Notes: generated from the sequence alone by a model not told the origin. A stretch of DNA of 64,000 bases from NORP240 sp038134485 (GCA_038134485.1 JAYPVG010000005.1:1-64000), one strand, 5' to 3'. Counted from the stretch's first letter, positions 36,045 through 44,888 are shown. A program made the numbers and translations.

Positions 36045-38336
36045 TTGATTCGCTTATCCGAGCAATTCCAACCAGTTACGAGACGAAAGCTTGTATCGCT
36101 GACAGTTTCACTTGTGGCACTCCTGGGCTACCCCTCCACGCTGCTGGGGCAGGACGAAACCGTGCAAGAAATTGTTGTTGAGGCCAAGCGCTTTCGCGCG
36201 GTTCGCGTTACTAGCGCGCCCGTACTCGATGGGCTACTGGACGATGAGGTCTGGCAACAGGCGGAGGTGGTCACTGACTTTCACCAGACCCGGCCGGGGG
36301 ACCAGACTCCAACCTCAGAACTTACCGAGCTGTACGTAATTTATACCGAGGATGCCCTGTACATCGGGGCCCGCATGTACGACAGCGATCCGGAATTGAT
36401 CGCTGCGCCGACTATCCGCCACGGACAGGGCCTGCCCTATGACGACCGCCTGGTAATCATTCTCGATCCCTTCAATCAGGGCAGGGCGGGCTACCGCTTC
36501 GAAACCAATCTCAATGGCGTTAGGCACGACGCCCTGTACACGACACCGACCTCGTTCAGCATGGACTGGAATACTATCTGGGAAACCGCCACTCGGGTCG
36601 ACGGCAACAGCTGGGTAGCGGAGGTCGAGGTTCCGTTCAAGTCGCTACCCTTTGATCCACAAATTGACACCTGGGGATTCAATTTCGGTCGCGGAATCCG
36701 CCGCAGAAATGAGGAAATGGCGTGGGTGTCCCAGAATAGAAATTACAATCCCACTATCATGGGAGAGATGAGCGGCATGTCGGGTATGAATCAGGGGGTC
36801 GGGCTGGATATCGTGCCGTCTTTCGCCGCCATCCGTCAAAGACAATTCCGGCCGGCGGGGCAGGAAGAATCACTCGAGCCGTCCCTGGATGCATTTTATC
36901 GGCTCACTCCGTCCCTGAATGCCGCGTTGACGGTCAACACGGATTTTTCTGCCACCGAGGTCGACAACAGGCAGGTGAATCTAACTCGATTCAACCTGTT
37001 TTTCCCGGAGAAACGGGATTTCTTTCTGAACGATTCAGACCTATTTACCTTTGGGAACATTGAACGGCTTTCTAACAGTAACAAGGCAGCTTCCGGAGCT
37101 GCTGGACAAAATGGTCGCCCCTATTTTTCCCGGAGACTGGGTCTCGGTGCCGACGGCTCACCGGTGGATATCGAATACGGAGGGCGGATAAGCGGGCGTG
37201 TGGGTCGCTTGAATATCGGCACACTGGCGATTCGCCAGGATGGTTATCAGGGCGTTCAGGCATCAGACCTTTTCATAACAAGAATGTCGGCTAATGTGCT
37301 GAGCGATTCACGAATTGGATTTATCTACACCGATGGTGACCCGACTTCAAACCTCGATAATCGCGTCATCGGAACAGATTTCCTCTACGTAAATAACAAC
37401 TTCCTCGGGGATGAGACCATTCAGGGAAATTTCTTTTATCAGCAATCTGACACGCCGGGCCTTAACGGCGACGATGCTTCCTTTGGGTTTGGCCTGATGT
37501 ATCCCCAGACCGAAGGATTGAGAGGCCGAATGGCCTACAAAGTGATCGAGGAAAACTTCAACCCCGCCATGGGCTATATCAATCGTTCCGACATCAGCGA
37601 CCTTACAGCAGATTTTGGCTACACCTACTATTTCGAAAATAACAGTTTCCTGCAAACCGGTTTTGCTGGTATCGATTTGCAACGCATTGAACTGCTGGAC
37701 GGCGGTCTGCAATCGGAAGTGCTCGCGTTTCGATTGCTGGAACTGGAATCCACGCGGCGGGACAGCTTTAATCTTGCCTACTACACCAATAAGGAAGTGG
37801 TGCTTTCACCGTTTCGTATCTACTGCGCACCTGGCTCGGAAACTCGCTGTGAAGCCGGGACTGAAGTCATCATTCAAAATGGAAACTACGAATTTAATGA
37901 GCAGGAAATTGGCTTTGAAACTGCAGGTCAGCGGGAATTTTCCGGCAGCTTCAATTACCGCAGTGGCGATTTTTATAACGGTAAGAGAGTTAACTACAAA
38001 TCCAGTCTCAGCTGGAACCAGTCGCGCTATTTCCGCATGACCGCCAGCTATGACTGGAACGATATCAAGCTGCCGCAGGGAGACTTTATACTTCGCCTCA
38101 GCAGTCTCGATACCCAGGTCGCGTTCTCTTCCACCCTGTACTGGATCACGCTGGCCCAGTACGACAACATTTCGGAGCAGATCGGAGTCAATACCCGCCT
38201 GCACTGGATTCCCCGCGCCGGTCAGGAAGCGTTTATCGTATTGAACTACAATATGCAGGACGTAGACCGGGATAACACATTCAATACCGCGTTCTCCGAT
38301 ATCAGCATCAAGTTTCGCTACACGTTCAGATTCTAA
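36045..38336 (+). CDS. CBM9/DUF5916-type outer-membrane protein
   Basis: A 763-residue exported protein read from TTG at 36045, with GGGAGA about ten bases upstream. The open frame runs back to 35913, but no better start is visible. After the signal peptide (VSLTVSLVALLGYPSTLLGQ) comes a carbohydrate-binding-family-9-like domain (PVLDGLLDDEVWQQAEVV, then ELYVIYTEDALYIGARMYD, then ILDPFNQGRAGYRFETNLNG). The DUF5916 beta-barrel follows (NLTRFNLFFPEKRDFFLN, PYFSRRLGLG) and ends RYTFRF with an aromatic terminus. Such proteins are outer-membrane and are found near TonB receptors. The substrate is unknown. It is monocistronic and converges on the FisR-type gene across a GAACCCGG/CCGGGTTC hairpin. 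Confidence 0.88.
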   Translation: MIRLSEQFQPVTRRKLVSLTVSLVALLGYPSTLLGQDETVQEIVVEAKRFRAVRVTSAPVLDGLLDDEVWQQAEVVTDFHQTRPGDQTPTSELTELYVIYTEDALYIGARMYDSDPELIAAPTIRHGQGLPYDDRLVIILDPFNQGRAGYRFETNLNGVRHDALYTTPTSFSMDWNTIWETATRVDGNSWVAEVEVPFKSLPFDPQIDTWGFNFGRGIRRRNEEMAWVSQNRNYNPTIMGEMSGMSGMNQGVGLDIVPSFAAIRQRQFRPAGQEESLEPSLDAFYRLTPSLNAALTVNTDFSATEVDNRQVNLTRFNLFFPEKRDFFLNDSDLFTFGNIERLSNSNKAASGAAGQNGRPYFSRRLGLGADGSPVDIEYGGRISGRVGRLNIGTLAIRQDGYQGVQASDLFITRMSANVLSDSRIGFIYTDGDPTSNLDNRVIGTDFLYVNNNFLGDETIQGNFFYQQSDTPGLNGDDASFGFGLMYPQTEGLRGRMAYKVIEENFNPAMGYINRSDISDLTADFGYTYYFENNSFLQTGFAGIDLQRIELLDGGLQSEVLAFRLLELESTRRDSFNLAYYTNKEVVLSPFRIYCAPGSETRCEAGTEVIIQNGNYEFNEQEIGFETAGQREFSGSFNYRSGDFYNGKRVNYKSSLSWNQSRYFRMTASYDWNDIKLPQGDFILRLSSLDTQVAFSSTLYWITLAQYDNISEQIGVNTRLHWIPRAGQEAFIVLNYNMQDVDRDNTFNTAFSDISIKFRYTFRF

Positions 38337-38353
38337 CTTGCATGGGCCTTGTT

Positions 38354-38392
38354 GAACCCGGTTATTCACGGGCAATCTTAGTTCCCGGGTTC
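38354..38392. terminator. Possible bidirectional stem-loop between convergent genes
   Basis: GAACCCGG (38354-38361) pairs with CCGGGTTC (38385-38392) around a 23-base loop. It sits between convergent stops at 38336 and 38392. There is no T-run on either side, so termination is uncertain. Confidence 0.35.
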
Positions 38393-39738
38393 TAGATCTC
38401 TTCCAGCTTGCGGTACAGCGAACGCACACTGATTCCTGCCACTTCAGCTACCTTCTCCTTGTCGTTGTCGAAGGCGGACATTAACTCTTGCAGGTAATTA
38501 CGCTCGTTACCTTTCAAATCAGGCCATTTTGGAGCCGGGTCTCTGATCGATGTTTCCAGAGTTTCCATCAAGGTGGCTGATTGGACATCGTCAACGTCAA
38601 AACATTCTTCCAGGACCTGGGTGTCAATAATGTTCGAGCCGGTGAAGACCACTGCCCGATTGAGCACATTGCGTAGCTCGCGAATATTGCCGCGATAGTG
38701 TCTGGCCCGCAGCAACTTCATGGCGTCGTCGGTGACATGGAGTTCCTTGCCGGCTGCCATGCGCGCCAGCAAGGTTTTTACCAACAGCGGAATATCTTCC
38801 TTGCGTTCCTCAAGCGAAGGAAGATGGATGGGGAACACGTTGATTCGATAATACAAGTCCGAACGAAAAGTGCCTTTCTCGACCATTGATACCAGGTGTT
38901 TGTGGGTTGCGCAGATCAATCTGAAGTCGGAACTTTGCACATCGGCACTGCCGACTCTGCGAAATGTTCCGGTTTCCAGCAGGCGCAATAACTTGACCTG
39001 CATAGTCAATGGAACGTCACCAATTTCATCAAGAAACAGGGTGCCTCCATCGGCCAGTTCCACCAGGCCTTTCTTGTTACTCTGCGCGCCGGTGAAAGCA
39101 CCTTTAACGTGACCGAAAAGTTCACTTTCAAACAAGGCTTCCGTCAGTCCGGCGCATTCCAGGGTGACCAGTGCCTTACCCTTGCGTTTGCTGGCCATAT
39201 GGATGGCCCGCGCAGCCAGCTCTTTGCCCGTACCGGATTCACCCAGCAACAAAACCGCTGCGTCGGTGGAACCGACCCGAGCCACCCGCTCCAGCATCCG
39301 GTTGAAGGCAGGGCTTCCTCCGACGAACTCCTTCTCATCCACCGAACCACTGGCCAGAGGTACCGGCTTTAATAATTCCACAAAGAATGCCAGTTCGCCC
39401 CGGCTGTCGTTGATCGGGATCATTTCCACATCCACATGCTCCTTGCCCCGCGGAGTCTGGTGTATGTGCAGCACCCTCTCCCTTGACCCCGAGCGACGCA
39501 CCGCCTGTAGCGGACAGTTTTCACCTGCCTGGTCACAGGGGACCTGGTAACCATGGGAAACCTGAAAACAGCGCGGTGTGCTGTCCATGTCGATCTCGCC
39601 GAAAGCCCTGCGGTACAGCTTGTTCGTGGCAAGGATCTGGTATTCGGAGGAAACCAGGATCGCCGGACAGTCATAACCTTCAAGCATGTGAGTCATGCCC
39701 GAAGCCAGTGTTGCTTGATCCGAAGTAATGATGCTCAT
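38392..39738 (-). CDS. fisR: Sigma-54-dependent activator with FisR-type sulfane-sulfur sensor
   Basis: A 448-residue regulator from the ATG at 39738 (a TTG at 39798 is less likely). The N-terminal PAS-like sensor (about 15-125) contains Cys57, Cys68 and Cys75. The spacing of 11 and 7 residues equals that of Cys53, Cys64 and Cys71 in the persulfide/polysulfide sensor FisR of Cupriavidus. The AAA+ domain carries LLGESGTGKE (Walker A), GAFTGA (the sigma-54 contact loop), GGTLFLDEIGDVP (Walker B) and an arginine finger region. The C-terminal Fis-type helix-turn-helix ends VAEVAGISVRSLYRKLEEI. It is divergent from the sulfide oxidation genes at 40013-42337, which have a sigma-54 promoter. Expected role: activate them when sulfane sulfur modifies the cysteines. 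Confidence 0.88.
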   Translation of the reverse strand: MSIITSDQATLASGMTHMLEGYDCPAILVSSEYQILATNKLYRRAFGEIDMDSTPRCFQVSHGYQVPCDQAGENCPLQAVRRSGSRERVLHIHQTPRGKEHVDVEMIPINDSRGELAFFVELLKPVPLASGSVDEKEFVGGSPAFNRMLERVARVGSTDAAVLLLGESGTGKELAARAIHMASKRKGKALVTLECAGLTEALFESELFGHVKGAFTGAQSNKKGLVELADGGTLFLDEIGDVPLTMQVKLLRLLETGTFRRVGSADVQSSDFRLICATHKHLVSMVEKGTFRSDLYYRINVFPIHLPSLEERKEDIPLLVKTLLARMAAGKELHVTDDAMKLLRARHYRGNIRELRNVLNRAVVFTGSNIIDTQVLEECFDVDDVQSATLMETLETSIRDPAPKWPDLKGNERNYLQELMSAFDNDKEKVAEVAGISVRSLYRKLEEI

Positions 39739-39740
39739 AA

Positions 39741-39814
39741 TTTTGCCAGTTTCAGCATATTTTTTGTCAAAAGTGGCAAAATGGTAATGAGAAGTCAATA
39801 TTCAATGCCATTAC
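39741..39814. promoter_or_regulatory. Inverted repeats upstream of the sulfide operon, candidate activator sites
   Basis: TTTTGCCA (39741-39748) and TGGCAAAA (39774-39781) form an 8-bp inverted repeat around TTTTGTCAAAA (39762-39772). A second pair, GTAATG (39784-39789) and CATTAC (39809-39814), follows. They lie 60-135 bases upstream of the -24 element, the usual distance for sigma-54 activator binding. Binding by the divergent regulator is inferred. Confidence 0.4.
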
Positions 39815-39875
39815 AGATCTGCAAAAAAATTGGATTTTTCATAAATATCAATGCCTAAGGGTATCAAGGATGAAT

Positions 39876-39891
39876 TGGCACGTTTGTTGTA
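39876..39891 (+). promoter_or_regulatory. Sigma-54 (-24/-12) promoter of the sulfide oxidation operon
   Basis: TGGCACGTTTGTTGTA matches the consensus TGGCACG-N4-TTGCA at all conserved bases except T for C in the -12 element, with the correct GG to G(C/T) spacing. Transcription should begin near 39903, leaving a leader of about 110 bases before the ATG at 40013. A sigma-54 activator gene lies divergently beside it. Confidence 0.7.
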
Positions 39892-40012
39892 ACTCCATTG
39901 CTGCTTTGATGACAATACAGCAGCGAGAATCTGGCCGGGCTTCGCACCAAATGGTAAGGATTATGCGAGCATTCCCTGGCTTTCTTCCCCGTTCAAGAAG
40001 TGCGACAGAACT

Positions 40013-40411
40013 ATGAAAGTGATAACTCTAGATGACCAGGTCTCAATCTCCGATCAGATCAGTTCGTCCGATGTCGCTGATTTGAAGGAGCGCGGTATCG
40101 AAATCGTAGTGTGCAACCGGCCTGATGGCGAAGTCGCCGGACAGGCAGATTTTGAGGATATTGCACAGGCCTGTCAGGACCTTGGGCTGGAATCCCACTA
40201 CATTGCCTTTGTTGGCGACCAGATTGAAAGCGTTCACGTGGAGTCATTCCTGAAGCTGCTGCAGTCGGGCAGGAAAGCCCACGCCTACTGCCGGTCCGGG
40301 GCACGCTCCAGCAAGCTGTGGGCGCAAACCCGTTTCAGGCAGGGCATGGAATCTACTGAACTCAAAGAGCGAGCGGCACTGGCCGGTTATGACGTCAGTC
40401 AACACGTCTGA
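40013..40411 (+). CDS. TIGR01244 family sulfurtransferase / DUF442 phosphatase-like protein
   Basis: A 132-residue cytoplasmic protein of the DUF442 (TIGR01244) family, with a tyrosine-phosphatase-like fold. The catalytic loop AYCRSGARSS (about residues 91-100) has the Cys-X5-Arg pattern. The upstream strand SISDQISSSDVADLKERGIE matches the family start. In other bacteria this domain occurs alone or fused to persulfide dioxygenase (Blh/CstB) in sulfide-oxidation operons, where a Cys-bound sulfane intermediate is expected. It is the first gene of the operon followed by the quinone oxidoreductase and the diheme cytochrome. Confidence 0.88.
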   Translation: MKVITLDDQVSISDQISSSDVADLKERGIEIVVCNRPDGEVAGQADFEDIAQACQDLGLESHYIAFVGDQIESVHVESFLKLLQSGRKAHAYCRSGARSSKLWAQTRFRQGMESTELKERAALAGYDVSQHV

Positions 40412-40444
40412 CCCGGCGGCAATCAAATAAGAGAAGACCAGATC

Positions 40445-41707
40445 ATGCAAGAGAATATTACCGAAAACAAAACATTTGACGTGGTTGTCATCGGCGCGGG
40501 CGCCGGCGGTATTTCCGTGACCAACAGCTTGCTGAAACGCAATGGTAATCTGCGCATTGCTATTGTCGATCCTGCTACAGAGCATTTCTACCAGCCCGGC
40601 TGGACCATGGTGGGTGGCGGCGTGTTCCAGGCACCGGAAACCCGACGTCAGACACGCGACCTGATTCCAGCCAGGGCCACCTGGATAAGACAGGCCGCGG
40701 TAGCCTTCAGTCCGTCGCAGAGCGAGGTTGAACTGGATGATGGTGCACGCATTGGCTATGGGCAATTAGTTGTGGCTCCGGGACTCAAACTACACTGGGA
40801 AGCCGTCGAAGGTTTGAGCGAAACACTCGGACAGAACGGTGTCACCTCCAATTACCGATATGACCTGGCGCCTTATACCTGGGAACTGGTGAACACAATG
40901 AAGAGCGGCAAAGCCGTGTTCACCCAACCCCCGATGCCGATCAAATGTGCCGGCGCCCCGCAAAAGGCCTTATATCTGTCGGCCGACCACTGGCACAAGT
41001 CCGGCGTGCTGGATACCATTCAGATTGATTTTTACAACGCCGGCGGCGTGCTGTTCGGCGTGCCGGATTATGTCCCCGCTCTACAGTCTTACGTAGACAA
41101 GTACAAAGCCAATGTGCACTACAACAACAACCTGGTAAAGATTGACGGTCCGGCAAAACGAGCCTGGTTCAAACACGCCACTGCGGAAGGCGATGAACAG
41201 TTGACCGAGGTGGAATTCGACATGATCCATGTATGCCCGCCGCAGTGTGCACCGGACTTCATTCGCGATAGCGAGCTGGCTGACGGCGCCGGGTGGCTGG
41301 ACGTTGATCAATACACCCTTCGTCACAAGCGCTTCGACAATGTCTGGGGTCTCGGCGACGTGATGAATACTCCTAATGCCAAGACCATGGCGGCAGTGCG
41401 AAAACAGGTTCCAGTAGTCGCCCAGAACGTCATCGATGTGATGCAACGACGCCCGGTAGATTGTGGTTATGACGGCTACGGTTCCTGCCCGTTGACGGTT
41501 GAGCGAGGCAAGATAGTGCTCGCCGAATTTGGTTATGGGGGAAAAATTTTGCCCACGTTCCCACAATGGGTATTAAAGGGCATGAAGCCAACTCGGGCTG
41601 CCTGGATTCTGAAAGCCAGAGTTCTCCCGGACGTCTACTGGCACGCCATGCTAAAAGGCCGTGAATGGCTGGCAGCTCCGCAAAAACTCGAATCGGTCAG
41701 TAAATAA
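40445..41707 (+). CDS. sqr: Sulfide:quinone oxidoreductase
   Basis: A 420-residue FAD enzyme. It has a dinucleotide-binding VVVIGAGAGGISV (13-25), Cys168 in PMPIKCAGAPQKALYLS and Cys348 in DGYGSCPLTVERGKIVLAEF. These are the two redox cysteines in the same contexts as in the mitochondrial-type (type II) enzyme. The second FAD contact WGLGDVMNTPNAKT and a C-terminal membrane-facing hydrophobic/basic end (LKGMKPTRAAWILKARVLP) complete the fold. The enzyme oxidises sulfide to sulfane sulfur and passes electrons to quinone at the inner membrane. AGAGAAG precedes the ATG. Second gene of the operon, 33 bases after the sulfurtransferase gene. Confidence 0.92.
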   Translation: MQENITENKTFDVVVIGAGAGGISVTNSLLKRNGNLRIAIVDPATEHFYQPGWTMVGGGVFQAPETRRQTRDLIPARATWIRQAAVAFSPSQSEVELDDGARIGYGQLVVAPGLKLHWEAVEGLSETLGQNGVTSNYRYDLAPYTWELVNTMKSGKAVFTQPPMPIKCAGAPQKALYLSADHWHKSGVLDTIQIDFYNAGGVLFGVPDYVPALQSYVDKYKANVHYNNNLVKIDGPAKRAWFKHATAEGDEQLTEVEFDMIHVCPPQCAPDFIRDSELADGAGWLDVDQYTLRHKRFDNVWGLGDVMNTPNAKTMAAVRKQVPVVAQNVIDVMQRRPVDCGYDGYGSCPLTVERGKIVLAEFGYGGKILPTFPQWVLKGMKPTRAAWILKARVLPDVYWHAMLKGREWLAAPQKLESVSK

Positions 41708-41767
41708 CCATCCAATTCAAACTGAATAACCTACCGAACTACGCTGAGGAGAGTGGTTGGAGTTACC

Positions 41768-42337
41768 GTGAAATTCTGGCGCCGCTGGTCATCCCCAATC
41801 ATTGCCATAGCGCTGGTTGGCCTGGTATGGCTGTTATTTCTCCCCAATCAGTTCCGCGCCGCCAGGCTTTTTTCTGTCAACTGTGCAGGCTGCCATCTCA
41901 GGGAGAACAGGGATCAGGGCTCACCGTTTTCCGACCTGATGGACGGATACTGGCAATGGGGTGGCTCTCTGGCGCAAATCGACCAGTCTATCCGCGATGG
42001 CAGAAACGCCCTGATGCCGCCATGGCTGGATTCACTGAGCGAAGACGGCGTCCGGGAGGTCGCGGAATATGTCGCAGGCCTGGTTGCAGGAAACGATCAA
42101 GACCATCCGGGTAAAATTCAGTTTGACGCGTTCTGTGTCGCTTGCCACGGTGTTGACGCTGCCGGCAATCCCGTGCTGGGTGCTCCTGACCTGACCGACG
42201 GAGTGTGGCTGTATGGTAGCTCTATCGAAGCAATTACCGAATCAATACGCGATGGCCGGCAAGGCGTCATGCCGGGCTTTGCCGACCGGCTTGACGATGC
42301 ACAAATCAGGTTACTGGGGAATTTCCTGACTCGCTGA
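41768..42337 (+). CDS. Membrane-anchored diheme cytochrome c
   Basis: A 189-residue protein read from GTG at 41768, with GGAG six bases upstream; GTG at 41753 is an alternative. An N-terminal anchor (IIAIALVGLVWLLFLP) is followed by two class I cytochrome domains with heme motifs CAGCH and CVACH. The two halves are internally similar: both end with a DGRNALMPPW or DGRQGVMPGF Met-ligand segment, preceded by IDQSIR/ITESIR. Third gene of the sulfide operon. It could carry electrons from the quinone pool or from sulfur oxidation to a terminal oxidase (inference). Confidence 0.9.
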   Translation: MKFWRRWSSPIIAIALVGLVWLLFLPNQFRAARLFSVNCAGCHLRENRDQGSPFSDLMDGYWQWGGSLAQIDQSIRDGRNALMPPWLDSLSEDGVREVAEYVAGLVAGNDQDHPGKIQFDAFCVACHGVDAAGNPVLGAPDLTDGVWLYGSSIEAITESIRDGRQGVMPGFADRLDDAQIRLLGNFLTR

Positions 42338-42388
42338 ATCGACCGGCGCCGTAATGCGAGCCCCTGACGACCGACGAGATAGCGTTGA

Positions 42389-42439
42389 TCGGAGGTCGTG
42401 ATCTTTGTTACGCATTAGCATAAAAATCACGACCTCCGA
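42389..42439. other. Long perfect stem-loop
   Basis: TCGGAGGTCGTGAT (42389-42402) is perfectly complementary to ATCACGACCTCCGA (42426-42439) around a 23-base AT-rich loop. It lies between the cytochrome stop and the stop of the convergent NHL gene, so it may end transcription from both sides. The long loop and missing T-run are unusual for a terminator. A mobile repeat (REP-like) remains possible. Confidence 0.55.
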
Positions 42440-42463
42440 ACCTGGTACCTCAGTCAGCCGGTA

Positions 42464-43654
42464 TCAGTCGGCCAGTCCGGCAGGCCAGGCGGGTCCAGAC
42501 TGAAGAAGATCCAGACGTCGCGTTCCCTGGTAGACGAACTTCTGCACCCTTTTGCCTTCATAGGTTTCCGTGGTGTAGAAATTCCCTTCCGAATCGGTGA
42601 CGATACTGTGGGTACCGTAGAACAGTCCAGGCTGTCGCCCGCCCTCTCCGATTACATACAAAACTTCCAGGGAATCCCGCTCTACCACGTGGACCACCAT
42701 GTTAGATCCGTCTGCGACATAAAGGAATTCCTGGTCGTCATCACGTGAGAACGCAATATCCCAGGTGGCACCGGCCCCGGTAGTATTGGGAGCTATCTGC
42801 GCCTCTTTAATGAAGGTTCCATCCGGACGGAAAACCTGGATGCGGTCAGCTCCGCGGTCACAGACATAAATCAGTCCATCGCGAGACGGTTCTGCGCAGT
42901 GCACTGGCCCGGCAAACTGCTGAGGCAAAGGTTCACCCGGCACGTAAGTGATGAAATCGTCGGATGGTCTGTTACCGTAGGCTCCCCAATAACGCTTGAA
43001 CGTGCCGGTCAGAGAATCCACCACCGCGACCCGCTTGTTGCCATAGCCGTCAGCGAGATATGCCTCATTGGCGGAAGCATCTATGGCTATCTCGGCAACC
43101 CGGCTAAAGTGCGTGGTGCTATTGCTGTCAATATCTTCGCCAGGTTCACCTATTTCACGAACGAACTCACCGTCCCGGGTAAATACCAGCACGTGGGAAT
43201 CGCCGCCGCCATTGCCCCCTATCCAGATATCACCATTGGGAGCTATCTCGATACCATGATTGGAGGACGGCCAGGTGTAACCCGCACCCGGTCCTCCCCA
43301 GGCATTGATAAGATTCCCGTCGATATCGAACTCGAGGATGGGTGGCGCTGCCGTGCAACAGGCTGCCACACCCGAATCAATGCCAATTTCCTGGGTGGCA
43401 AAATTGTTGTCGTCATTACGATGTACGATATAGATGTGATCCCGCTCGTCTACCGCTACCCCGATAGTACTTCCGAGAATCCACTTGTTGGGCAGAGGTT
43501 TCGGCCAGAATGGATCTACCTCAAAGTGGGGCACTACCCGGCTGTTGCTAGCTGCGGTTGCCGAATCCTGCAACTGGTCCTGACTAATCCCCAGAGCCAC
43601 AAAAACTACCGCACCGAATATGACAGAGCATAGACTTTTCTTAGTTTTGGTCAT
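42464..43654 (-). CDS. Secreted NHL-repeat six-bladed beta-propeller protein
   Basis: A 396-residue exported protein (signal peptide to about 33). Blades are recognisable by the NHL-type pattern: IGVAVDERDHIYIVHR, ILEFDIDGNLINAWGG, GIEIAPNGDIWIGGNG, IAIDASANEAYLADGYGNKRV, CAEPSRDGLIYVCDRGADRIQVF, DIAFSRDDDQEFLYVADG and HSIVTDSEGNFYTTETYEGKRVQKF. A Cys pair (VAACCTAAPP) lies in an early loop. Peptidyl-alpha-hydroxyglycine lyase (PAL), the partner of PHM, is also an NHL-like propeller, which is notable with PHM-like genes nearby, but no PAL active-site assignment is possible by eye. AGGAAATC precedes the ATG. Confidence 0.88.
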   Translation of the reverse strand: MTKTKKSLCSVIFGAVVFVALGISQDQLQDSATAASNSRVVPHFEVDPFWPKPLPNKWILGSTIGVAVDERDHIYIVHRNDDNNFATQEIGIDSGVAACCTAAPPILEFDIDGNLINAWGGPGAGYTWPSSNHGIEIAPNGDIWIGGNGGGDSHVLVFTRDGEFVREIGEPGEDIDSNSTTHFSRVAEIAIDASANEAYLADGYGNKRVAVVDSLTGTFKRYWGAYGNRPSDDFITYVPGEPLPQQFAGPVHCAEPSRDGLIYVCDRGADRIQVFRPDGTFIKEAQIAPNTTGAGATWDIAFSRDDDQEFLYVADGSNMVVHVVERDSLEVLYVIGEGGRQPGLFYGTHSIVTDSEGNFYTTETYEGKRVQKFVYQGTRRLDLLQSGPAWPAGLAD

Positions 43655-43749
43655 GATGATTTCCTGTTGTTATTGTCAATATTTCCAACTGAATTCCAGT
43701 AAGGTTTCACTGAATCGAGTTAGTACACCCGTCTCAATGGACCCGAAGT

Positions 43750-44802
43750 TCAGTCGAGATGGCTTTTAAAAAAATCACTTATTTCCTCGACGGTCATTCG
43801 CGCCTCTGGAAGGTCCGGCGCAATCATGTATTCAGCATGGGACATTCCTTCAAATACATGCAGATCGGCTTCGACTCCCGCATCCAGTAGCTTGCGATGC
43901 GCCCGCGCGGTGTCACTCAATAACATGTCACGAGTTCCAGAGATCAAGATTGTCGGTGGAAAATCGCTGAAATCTCCATACAACGGCGAAATCAGCGGAT
44001 TGGTAAGAGATTCCCCTGCCGAGTATAGTTCCGCCCCTATCCTGAGCAGCCCATCGTAGGTGATCAAGATGCGGTCGATACCTTCGTTGGTATGCAGACT
44101 GTCGCTGGTATCCGTCAGATCTGCCCAGGGCGTACCCGCGAACAGTGCCCCGGGCACCGGCAAGTCAAGATTTTTCATCTGCAGCACCGCGGCAAACGAT
44201 AGGCCGGCTCCTGCGGAGGTTCCACCAATGGCAATCTCGCCTGCATCATAATCTTCCAGTAATTCTCTGTAGACGCGAATTGCATCTTCCACCGCAGCGG
44301 GAAAGGGCGATTCCGGCGGCATACGATAATCAACGGATACAGCTCGCATGCCGGCGGCGGCGCTGATACGGGCCGCTTCACCGGCAGCTCCAGGTCCACC
44401 GCCGAGCACGTAGCCTCCTCCGTGCAGATGCAGGAATATGTGGTCACGATGTTCGGGAGCGATCGCGGCAGGCGTTATGTTGTAAACAGTTACGCCGGCC
44501 ATCTCAGTGGTTTGAATATCCACATTCAGGGACTCTTCCAACGCGGGGAAAGGGCTGGCCGCATTGCGGGCAGCCTGTTGCAACGCTATCCAGTCAGCCT
44601 CTGTCTGGGGATAACGGCCGCTAACGTCGAGATTTGGTTGCGGCGAGCCAGCTATAAGATCAGTCAGTTCCGGGCTGGAATGCACCGGCATCGGCAGCGC
44701 GCGGTTTGAGATTACCCACGCATCAGCGCTTTGCCCATAACAGGCGTATGAGGTCATAAAGCTGAGCGCAGCGACTAAACTGATCAGATTCAAGCGGAGC
44801 AT
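43750..44802 (-). CDS. Secreted alpha/beta hydrolase (HSL/GDXG esterase family)
   Basis: A 350-residue exported esterase with a signal peptide (1-23). It has the oxyanion motif HGGGYV (127-132), the nucleophile elbow GTSAGAG (Ser196), Asp292 in GTRDMLLSD and His322 in GMSHAEY. The HGGG and GXSAG pairing defines the hormone-sensitive-lipase-like group, which acts on short acyl esters. The substrate is unknown. The AWADLT and YRMPPESPFPAAVEDA blocks are typical. GGAGAGG lies just upstream of the ATG. It is 86 bases downstream of the module B partner on the same strand and may extend that operon. Confidence 0.92.
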   Translation of the reverse strand: MLRLNLISLVAALSFMTSYACYGQSADAWVISNRALPMPVHSSPELTDLIAGSPQPNLDVSGRYPQTEADWIALQQAARNAASPFPALEESLNVDIQTTEMAGVTVYNITPAAIAPEHRDHIFLHLHGGGYVLGGGPGAAGEAARISAAAGMRAVSVDYRMPPESPFPAAVEDAIRVYRELLEDYDAGEIAIGGTSAGAGLSFAAVLQMKNLDLPVPGALFAGTPWADLTDTSDSLHTNEGIDRILITYDGLLRIGAELYSAGESLTNPLISPLYGDFSDFPPTILISGTRDMLLSDTARAHRKLLDAGVEADLHVFEGMSHAEYMIAPDLPEARMTVEEISDFFKSHLD

Positions 44803-44888
44803 GCAAACCTCTCCATGCGATCAAATTCAAGCTGGTGCAGATTGGGGCCCGTTAGCAATATGCCAGGCTCACTTCTGCATTCCGGCCA

